Of a stretch of DNA of 10,023 nucleotides, positions 5,765 to 9,915 are shown one piece after another. The notes beneath the pieces were generated by a model that worked only from the letters and a program-made list of their open reading frames with translations, had not been told where the DNA came from and did not search any database. The first letter of the stretch is position 1. Every line of letters starts with the position of its first letter. Position numbers and translations under genes: made by a program. The DNA lies in the NCBI GenBank assembly GCA_026770585.1, contig MU647563.1:69435-79457 (forward strand), given 5' to 3'. The stretch is from Baffinella frigidus. Its lineage: Eukaryota; Cryptophyceae; Cryptomonadales; Baffinellaceae.

Positions 5765-6030
5765 TGTGTGGACCCCGAATTTGAGGAGGTGTATTCGATT
5801 CACCGTGTATGGGGGGATTGTTGGACATTGTAGATTTGCCTTGAGTTACTGCCGTGTAGGTGTTAACAGCATCCAGGATGCGCGTCAAGATATTCTTCAC
5901 TCCATAAGTTGACGGATTTGTGGGGGAGTTGACTTGCGGAAAACGACCCATAAAAGACGTTCTCTGAGATCAATCAGGGACGCGCACGTGGCAGGCGGCC
6001 CAACTTTGCAGATTCCGGGAACATGGTCGC
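5765..6030. other. Unassigned segment, possible host DNA; no gene supported
   Basis: Apart from GTGTGTGGACCCCGAATTT at 5764-5782 (also 5382-5400), no repeat is seen. A minus-strand frame of 75 codons (5727-5951) begins at an ATG soon after an in-frame TGA and has ordinary amino acid composition, e.g. GVKNILTRILDAVNTYTAV. Its last 12 or so codons run into the A4 end. It matches nothing I know. It could be an exon remnant or chance. Confidence 0.35.
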
Positions 6031-6269
6031 CACCCACTGCGTCCTCCACAGGTCCGCTCCAGTGATTTCACATCAAAACGGGTCAAATTTAAAACGCTTT
6101 TGTGCGATCGTAGCGGTGGTTTTGTGTAATGATATCGTGTCGGAACATGACAAGGCAGTCACCTCGGACAGTTGGCTTCGGCGGTCACGCGGGCGCTCAA
6201 GAGCCTGCCGGCGGGGCTGTTCCACCTCGCAAGAGCTCTTGCGAGGCTAAGATAGCATATTCCACCCTT
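6031..6269 (+). repeat. Mosaic repeat family O, copy O1
   Basis: Three blocks are shared in order with O2: CACCCACTGCGTCCTCCACA to CCAGTG (6031-6064), ATCAAAACGGGTCAAATTTA to GTAATGATA (6072-6134, 63 bp), and AGCTCTTGCGAGGCTAAGAT to CCACCCTT (6234-6269). The 99-bp segment 6135-6233 is present only in O1. The third block contains part of the U core (CTAAGATAGCAT, CCACCCTT). Frames of 69 to 80 codons crossing it are not conserved in O2. Confidence 0.8.
6225..6246. repeat. Perfect 22-bp palindrome
   Basis: CCTCGCAAGAG is followed directly by CTCTTGCGAGG, a gapless dyad. Its right half lies in the block shared with O2, its left half in the O1-only segment, so O2 has half of the dyad. Confidence 0.95.
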
Positions 6270-6287
6270 GCGTCCTCCACAGGTCCG
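6270..6287 (+). repeat. 18-bp box GCGTCCTCCACAGGTCCG, one of four
   Basis: Exact copies are at 6039-6056, 6270-6287 and 6391-6408; 6670-6687 has one substitution (GCGTCCTGCACAGGTCCG). The boxes stand at the starts and ends of O copies, which suggests an element boundary or a site of recombination between copies. Confidence 0.9.
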
Positions 6288-6307
6288 TGCCGGGGGGGTC
6301 CTACTAA

Positions 6308-6382
6308 TAGGCTCACGTCCCGAAAACCGGATAGTTAAGCCTACGGTATTGCCTACGGTAGGCCGTAGGGGCCTGGGGGGGG
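6308..6382 (+). mobile_element. Family D, copy D5 (left half only)
   Basis: TAGGCTCACGTCCCGAAAAC, CGGATAGTTAAGCC, TACGGTATTGCCTACGGTAG and GCCGTAGGGGCCTGGGG follow the D2 left arm closely. The right arm is absent, and O2 begins at once. Just before it, GGGGGGGTCCTACTAA (6292-6307) matches the D2 centre (6855-6870), so the copy looks rearranged rather than simply cut. Confidence 0.75.
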
Positions 6383-6687
6383 CACCCACTGCGTCCTCCA
6401 CAGGTCCGCTCCAGTGGTTTGGGAGGCGACACGCGAGAGCAGAAAGATGCTCTAGAGAGTCACCTACCCAGAGTCATATATCACCGAGTATACAACAGTA
6501 TACGAAGATTATATCAAAACGGGTTAAATTTAAAACACTTTTGTGCGATCGTAGCGGTGGGTTTGTGTAATGATACAGCTCTTGCGAGGCTAAGATGGCA
6601 TATTCCACCCTTAAGATAACACAAAACAGTATTTTAGATTGAATCTGGCGAACATAATCTCTACCCGCTGCGTCCTGCACAGGTCCG
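6383..6687 (+). repeat. Mosaic repeat family O, copy O2
   Basis: The shared blocks are at 6383-6416, 6513-6575 and 6577-6612. The segment between the first two (6417-6512) is absent from O1, while the O1-only segment is missing here. After the third block, TAAGATAACACAAAACAG continues the U-type core. It closes with the fourth GCGTCC box (6670-6687), whose last bases TCCG overlap the start of A5. Confidence 0.8.
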
Positions 6688-6784
6688 TAGGAACCCCCCT
6701 ATGCCCCTACGGGTTGCCTACTGTAGGGTCCCAGGTCTGATCGCTTAGGGGTTATTCGAAATCCCATCGAAGTCCGCTGTTTGG
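6684..6784 (-). mobile_element. Family A element, copy A5 (left end missing)
   Basis: Starts inside the family at TCCGTAGGAACCCCCCTATG, continues through GGGTTGCCTACTGTAGGGTC and GATCGCTTAGGGGTTATTCG, and ends with a right TIR AAGTCCGCTGTTTGG. The break coincides with TCCG shared with the O box, a 4-bp microhomology. D2 follows after two bases. Confidence 0.78.
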
Positions 6785-6786
6785 CA

Positions 6787-6950
6787 TAGGGTAACGTCCT
6801 GAAAACCGGGTAGTTACGCCTACGGTATTGCCTACGGTAGGCCGTAGGGGCCTAGGGGGGGTCCTACTAAACATTCGGTCCTAGGAGCCCTACGGCCTAC
6901 CGTAGGCAATACCGTAGGCGTAAATACCCGGTTTTTACGACGTTGCCCTA
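6787..6950. mobile_element. Family D fold-back MITE, copy D2 (complete)
   Basis: Arms 6787-6856 and 6880-6950 are reverse complements apart from about five substitutions and one base of length. They run TAGGGTAACG, CCGGGTAGTTACGCCTACGG, TATTGCCTACGGTAGGCCGT, AGGG, CCTAGG around a 23-bp centre. The element begins with TA and ends with TA, suggesting the same TA target use as family C. No coding capacity. Confidence 0.88.
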
Positions 6951-7043
6951 TTAGGTTCTGGGGATATAGTCCCGTGTAGGATGGCCAGAGTGACTTTACA
7001 AAGGGCAAGCCCACTAGAAGGAGATATAAGGGCCAAAGTTGGA

Positions 7044-7234
7044 GATAGAGCTATTCCGGTAGGACTTGTCGCGTTTTCGATTTCGAGACTTCGAGACTTC
7101 GAGACTTCATTTGTACCATGAGATTTGAAACGGTGTGTTTTAAAACGTTTTACGCCCTTTAAAACCTTTTTGAAGTCTGAAATTTTGAAATCTCGAAGTC
7201 GAAAACGCGACAAGTCCTACCGGAATGGCTCTAC
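7044..7234. mobile_element. Family H long fold-back element, copy H2
   Basis: Left arm from 7046 and right arm to about 7234 share TAGAGC, ATTCCGGTAGGACTTGTCGC, GTTTTCGA and TTCGAGA, with a few mismatches. The left arm has CGAGACTT three times in tandem (7084-7107), and the right arm has a diverged version (AAGTC, TGAAATTTTGAAATCTCG). The loop holds TTTGTACCATGAG and AAAACG runs. Ends match H1; inner arms do not. Confidence 0.87.
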
Positions 7235-7321
7235 TGTGTCCGATCCCGCGAGTTCCCTAGAAAGGATCTAGCCTTGGACACCTTTCTCAAGTTATCTATG
7301 GCAAAAAAATAACTCCCAGGG

Positions 7322-7487
7322 GGGTCGAATCCGACCTCTCGGTAGGGGAAATCCGAGATCCTAAAATGGACGATTTGGTCCTCCCGTGAGGGTTGATAGT
7401 GGGGAGGGTTTGCAGGATGGGAGGGTGGTGACTGCCCGCAGCAGCGGTGTGAGCTTTCCGTTTTTGTTTTGTAGGAAGGCAGCGCAG
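7322..7487 (+). repeat. M unit, copy M1
   Basis: This 166-bp block aligns without gaps to 8944-9109; I count about nine substitutions. It runs GGGTCGAATCCGACCTCTCG, GACGATTTGGTCCTCCCGTG, GGGAGGGTTTGCAGGATGGG, CCGCAGCAGCGGTGTGAGC and AGGAAGGCAGCGCAG. It is cut at its right end by the half element D3. The minus-strand frame of 93 codons here has a counterpart in M2, but the similarity is that of repeated DNA. Confidence 0.88.
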
Positions 7488-7490
7488 CCA

Positions 7491-7553
7491 CACGGTAGGA
7501 GGTCCTAGGCAATGCCGTAGGCCTAACTACCCAATTTTCAGGCCGTTACCCTA
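7491..7553 (+). mobile_element. Family D, copy D3 (right half only)
   Basis: CACGGTAGGAGGTCCTAGGC, AATGCCGTAGGCCTAACTAC and TTTTCAGGCCGTTACCCTA match the D1 right arm. The left arm and centre are missing, and it abuts M1. Without its partner arm it cannot fold like D1. Confidence 0.8.
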
Positions 7554-7615
7554 TTAATCTGTTCACCGCAGGTGATAGCATCATCTAAGCGCCGCGAAAC
7601 CTCGTTCTCGGGCGA

Positions 7616-7795
7616 CCACACGAGGCTATCCATGCGAACAGAATAAAAGGACATTTAAAATTTGTGGGGAAATGATCACGTTTCCGTGCGGATGTCCGTA
7701 CGGAAACGTGATCAGATGCTGAGTTTTGGCGTGTTTCCTGGGCAATAATCCAATAATTAACTTATGAATCTGTTCGCATGGATAGCCTCGTGTGG
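7616..7795 (+). mobile_element. Family I MITE-like element, copy I2, with inner palindrome
   Basis: The 180-bp element has TIRs CCACACGAGGCTATCCATGC (7616-7635) and its reverse complement ending at 7795; pairing continues through GAACAGA. Inside, TGATCACGTTTCCGT (7673-7687) pairs perfectly with 7700-7714, and CGGA/TCCG extends the stem towards a 2-nt loop. TTTTGGCGTGTTTCCTGGG (7725-7743) is shared with R2. No coding capacity. Confidence 0.88.
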
Positions 7796-7802
7796 AGGAG
7801 CG

Positions 7803-7941
7803 CCCACACGGTGGACTACGAACCTTTCATCAAAAGTCAACTTGCTTTCATGCAATTAACTTCAAGGATTTTCCGGTGCAAGTTGGTCACGTAACGCCCT
7901 GAATTCCAGTTCCAACGAAACCTTCGTAGCCCACCGTGTGG
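7803..7941 (+). mobile_element. Family B MITE-like element, copy B1
   Basis: Ends CCCACACGGTGGACTACGAA and TTCGTAGCCCACCGTGTGG are near-perfect TIRs. The interior reads AAAGTCAACTTG, CAAGGATTTTCCGG, then CACGTAACGCCCTGAATTCC, and it is collinear with B2. It begins eight bases after I2. Its terminal GTGTGG doubles as the start of the X inverted repeat. The ends resemble family A ends (CCACACAGCGGACT) but the interiors differ. Confidence 0.82.
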
Positions 7942-8065
7942 ACTGCTGTTCTGGAGCAGGCAGGGTTCGCCCCTATGTCCCTACGGGTTGCCTACCGTAG
8001 GATCGTGAGTCTTATCGCTTAATGGTTATTCGAAATCGGCCTATCTCCAGAACAGCAGTCCACAC
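7936..8065 (-). mobile_element. Element X: family A core inside new 21-bp TIRs (copy A6)
   Basis: GTGTGGACTGCTGTTCTGGA plus G (7936-7956) is a perfect 21-bp inverted match to 8045-8065. Between them lies a family A core from CCCCTATGTCCCTACGGGTT through GCCTACCGTAGGATC and CTTATCGCTTAATGG to TTATTCGAAATCGG. The usual A TIRs are absent. Either A decayed and its ends were replaced, or its core was captured by another fold-back. Confidence 0.8.
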
Positions 8066-8073
8066 CGAGTGGG

Positions 8074-8240
8074 GGTGGGGCGGGTTTGCAGGATGGAAGG
8101 GTGATGACAGCTCGCAGTAGCGTTTTGAGCCCCGACCCTCAACCCTGCAGGCTCAACCCTAAATCCTACAGTTCCAACCCTAAACCCTACGTTTTCGTTT
8201 GGGAGAAAGGCAGCGCACGAGCACAGGGTAGGCAAACGGG
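8074..8240 (+). repeat. M unit, copy M0, interrupted by telomere-like DNA
   Basis: GGGTTTGCAGGATGGAAGGG, TGATGACAGCTCGCAGTAGC, GTTTTGAGC, then an insert, then GTTTTCGTTT and GGCAGCGCACGAGCACAGGG follow the M2 order. The 60-bp insert (8131-8190) replaces only about five bases of the uninterrupted copies. A run of 12 G follows at 8253-8264. Confidence 0.78.
8131..8190 (+). repeat. Telomere-like insert (degenerate CCCTAAA)
   Basis: The segment contains ACCCTCAACCCTGC, CAACCCTAAATCCTAC and CAACCCTAAACCCTAC. These are degenerate heptamers of the plant-type telomere repeat, C-rich on +. The sequence on either side is continuous with an ordinary M unit. Confidence 0.75.
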
Positions 8241-8270
8241 TGGGCAACCGAAGGGGGGGGGGGGTGCATT

Positions 8271-8326
8271 TACACCGTACACCGTACACCGTACACCATA
8301 CACCATACACCATACACCATACACCA
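8271..8326 (+). repeat. Heptamer array (TACACCG)3(TACACCA)5
   Basis: Eight exact 7-bp units, three TACACCG followed by five TACACCA, with no interruption. Rotated, the units are CCGTACA and CCATACA, one or two bases from the telomeric variants CCCTACA and CCATAAA seen elsewhere in the window. A 12-G run lies just upstream. The 100-codon frame across this block is a repeat artefact. Confidence 0.97.
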
Positions 8327-8380
8327 TGTCAAAAACGACTGCAACGAGCCAGGGGGTGTGGGGGGGACGAGTCGTAAGGG

Positions 8381-8470
8381 CCCTCTAGGACCAAAAAGTC
8401 TCTGCCTACGGTAGGAGGTCCTAGGCAATGCCGTAGGCCTAACTACCCCATTTTCAGGCCGTTACCCTGT
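8381..8470 (+). mobile_element. Family D, copy D4 (centre and right half)
   Basis: CTCTAGGACCAAAAAGTCTC matches the D1 centre, followed by GCCTACGGTAGGAGGTCCTA, GGCAATGCCGTAGGCCTAAC and TTTTCAGGCCGTTACCCTG. The left arm is missing. 8471-8586 beyond it is unassigned; CGCTGCTGCGGGCAGTCGTG there looks like a short inverted piece of an M unit, and a run of nine C ends the stretch. Confidence 0.78.
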
Positions 8471-8586
8471 TAAATGTGGACCCCACAAGCTTCAACTGAG
8501 CCTGTCTTTTGCAAACGAACGAGCGAAAACCCAACGCTCGGAACGCTGCTGCGGGCAGTCGTGTTTGACAATGCATTTCCCCCCCC

Positions 8587-8717
8587 CGCTACCGAGCGAG
8601 GACGGGACACGATTTTAAAAACTTTAACCTGAATCCTGAAGGAAATACACTTTTAAAATGAAAAGCCAGGACCGGAATCCCGGTCCTGACTGTCTTATAT
8701 GTGCCGAGTTGGCTCGA
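8587..8717 (+). repeat. Dispersed repeat family J, copy J2
   Basis: Matches J1 in the same orientation: ACCGAGCGAGGACGGGACAC, GATTTTAAAAACTTTAACCT, GAATCCTGAAGG, ACTTTTAAAATGAAAA. The stem is perfect here: CAGGACCGG (8667-8675) with CCGGTCCTG (8680-8688). Both copies keep a stem at this spot although its bases changed, which suggests compensatory change or arm conversion. It ends GTTGGCTCGA before the M array. Confidence 0.8.
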
Positions 8718-8803
8718 CAGCGGTCTACAGAAAGACGGCGCAGGAGCACAGGGGGGGCAGGGTTTGCCGGATGGGAGGGTAGTGACTCCACCAGCCACCC
8801 CAA

Positions 8804-8913
8804 GTGGCTCAAATAGTGCCCTGGAAGGTCTTCGATTTCACCTTGGATCGGGGTCACTTTTGACCCCGATGTCAAGGTAAATCGAAAATGTTCGAGAGCA
8901 CTGTTTGAGCCAC
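8804..8913. repeat. Fold-back N1 with nested perfect stem
   Basis: GTGGCTCAAATAGTGC at 8804-8819 pairs with GCACTGTTTGAGCCAC at 8898-8913 with one mismatch. Pairing continues loosely through TTCGATTTCACCTTG and CAAGGTAAATCGAAAA. The centre is a perfect stem, ATCGGGGTCA (8847-8856) with TGACCCCGAT (8861-8870). The whole 110 bp is a single long cruciform-type unit. Confidence 0.88.
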
Positions 8914-8943
8914 CTCCGAGGGCTGATGGCTGCTCGCAGCAGC

Positions 8944-9109
8944 GGGTCGAATCCGACCTCTCGGTAGGGGAAATCCGAGATCCTGAAATGGACGATTTGG
9001 TCCTCCCGTGAAGGTTGGTAGTGGGGAGGGTTTGCAGGATGGAAGGGTGGTGACTGCTCGCAGCAGCGGTGTGAGCTTTCCGTTTTCGTTTTTCAGGAAG
9101 CCAGCGCAG
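8944..9109 (+). repeat. M unit, copy M2 (least disrupted)
   Basis: Ungapped partner of M1 over 166 bp. A third, more diverged copy starts near 9264 (GAAATCGACGATTTGGTCC) and shows CTTTGTGTTTTTTCTTTTCT where M2 has CTTTCCGTTTTCGTTTTT, a net 3-bp difference. The first 60 bp resemble one arm of fold-back N2, so the M unit may itself contain half of an N element. Confidence 0.85.
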
Positions 9110-9165
9110 GAGCAGAGGGTTGGGAGGGTTTGCCGGATAGAAGGGTTCCACCAACCCTTCCAGTT

Positions 9166-9280
9166 GGACCAAATCATCGATGTTCGACTTGGGATTTACC
9201 CTCGCAGAGAACCCAGATCCGGGGTCTCTGCACGGGCAAATCAAGGGTTAATCTGCAATCTGAAATCGACGATTTGGTCC
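9166..9280. repeat. Fold-back N2
   Basis: GGACCAAATCATCGAT (9166-9181) pairs with ATCGACGATTTGGTCC (9265-9280) apart from one position. CTTGGGATTTACCCTCG and CGGGCAAATCAAG pair loosely, and GCAGAGAACCC faces GGGGTCTCTGC in the centre. Sequence just outside (CCACCAACCC, CAGTTGG) parallels the outside of N1, so N1 and N2 are diverged relatives. Confidence 0.78.
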
Positions 9281-9403
9281 GGTCGTGAGGGCTGGCGGTG
9301 GTGACAGCTCGCAGCAGCGTTGTGAGCTTTGTGTTTTTTCTTTTCTTCAGGAAGCCGGCGCAGGAGCACAGGGTTGGGAGGGTCTGCCGGATGGAAGGGT
9401 GCA

Positions 9404-9465
9404 GCACGGCACCGACGTTCGGGGACGCCGAGACTGCCGTACACCCTAAACCCTACACCCTACCG
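9404..9465 (+). repeat. Q box followed by telomeric heptamers
   Basis: Q1 (9404-9454) matches Q2 (9916-9966) at 49 of 51 positions: GCACGGCACCGACGTTCGGG, GACGCCGAGACTGCCGT, then ACACCCTAAACCCT. The tract continues ACACCCTACC and then meets the B2 left end, which has lost the usual CCCACA start (it reads CCGCACGG). Confidence 0.9.
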
Positions 9466-9610
9466 CACGGTGGACTACGGACTTTTCAACAGAAGTCAAC
9501 TTGCCCAGAGATAGTTGACTTTCAAGATTTTCTGGCGTAAATTTGGGCATGTAACACCCCGGAATTCGACCCCCAATTCAAATCCGAAACCCTCGATGCC
9601 CACCGAGTGG
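9463..9610 (+). mobile_element. Family B MITE-like element, copy B2
   Basis: CCGCACGGTGGACTACGGAC at the left and GATGCCCACCGAGTGG at the right are weaker TIRs than those of B1. The interior AGAAGTCAACTTG, TTCAAGATTTTCTGGCG, GCATGTAACACCCCGGAATT and CCGAAACCCTCG is collinear with B1. It is joined directly to telomeric repeats on its left. Confidence 0.75.
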
Positions 9611-9633
9611 CAGCATGCAACAACCGCGGTATG

Positions 9634-9796
9634 CCACACAGTGGGCTACGAAGGGATGTTCGGCCCATTTTGGGCCGAGTTTCCGTTACCTTATCCGTAG
9701 GAACCCCCCTATGCCCCTACGGGTTGCCTACCGTAGGGCCCTAGGTCTTTGATCGCTTAGGGATTCTTCAAAACTTCTTCGAAGTCCGCTGTGTGG
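9634..9796 (-). mobile_element. Family A element, copy A7 (complete)
   Basis: Left TIR CCACACAGTGGGCTACGAAG and right TIR TTCGAAGTCCGCTGTGTGG are both present. The inner hairpin CGGCCCA/TGGGCCG (9661-9677) precedes CCGTTACCTTATCCGTAGGA, CCTACGGGTTGCCTACCGTA and GATCGCTTAGGG. At 163 bp it is one of three complete copies with A1 and A4. Confidence 0.85.
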
Positions 9797-9842
9797 GTAA
9801 AGCGCTGTGCCGAGAAGTTGGCCACCCGGAAAATGGAAAAAG

Positions 9843-9897
9843 TACCGTAGGGTCCCAGGTCTTATCGCTTAGGGGTTATTCAAAATCCCTTCGGACT
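9843..9897 (-). mobile_element. Family A element, copy A8 (fragment)
   Basis: TACCGTAGGGTCCCAGGTCT, TATCGCTTAGGGGTTATTCA and AAATCCCTTCGGACT cover about 55 bp of the family's right part. Both termini are missing. It lies 46 bp after A7 and is not a tandem copy of it. Confidence 0.75.
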
Positions 9898-9915
9898 CGA
9901 TCACGTTTTTTTGCG

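Larger units (their letters stand above)
8722..9410 (+). repeat. Decayed higher-order array of M and N units
   Basis: GAGGGTTTGCNGGATGGAAG-type motifs recur near 8757, 9027, 9126 and 9381, with GCAGCGCAGGAGCACAGGG-type motifs near 8736, 9101 and 9356 and GCTCGCAGCAGCG near 8933, 9057 and 9309. N fold-backs sit between M pieces. A minus-strand frame of 206 codons (8624-9244) spans the array. Peptides such as HHPSILQTLPT recur in it because the DNA recurs, and no known domain is seen. Confidence 0.8.

Noticed and set aside
5727-5951. 75-codon minus frame as a gene
   Set aside because: It is in mostly non-repeated DNA, so it is noted under that segment, but it runs into the A4 element, has no recognisable homology and no visible splice or promoter context.
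7322-7345. tRNA T-arm-like GGGTCGAATCCGACC
   Set aside because: No acceptor, D or anticodon arms fit around it, and it recurs in M2 as part of a longer repeat.
8271-8326. CRISPR array
   Set aside because: Units are 7 bp with no spacers; the other repeats in the window are inverted or irregularly spaced.
9661-9680. Dinoflagellate spliced-leader-like sequence (CCATTTTGG letters)
   Set aside because: Only a few bases match and they belong to the small hairpin within family A copy A7.
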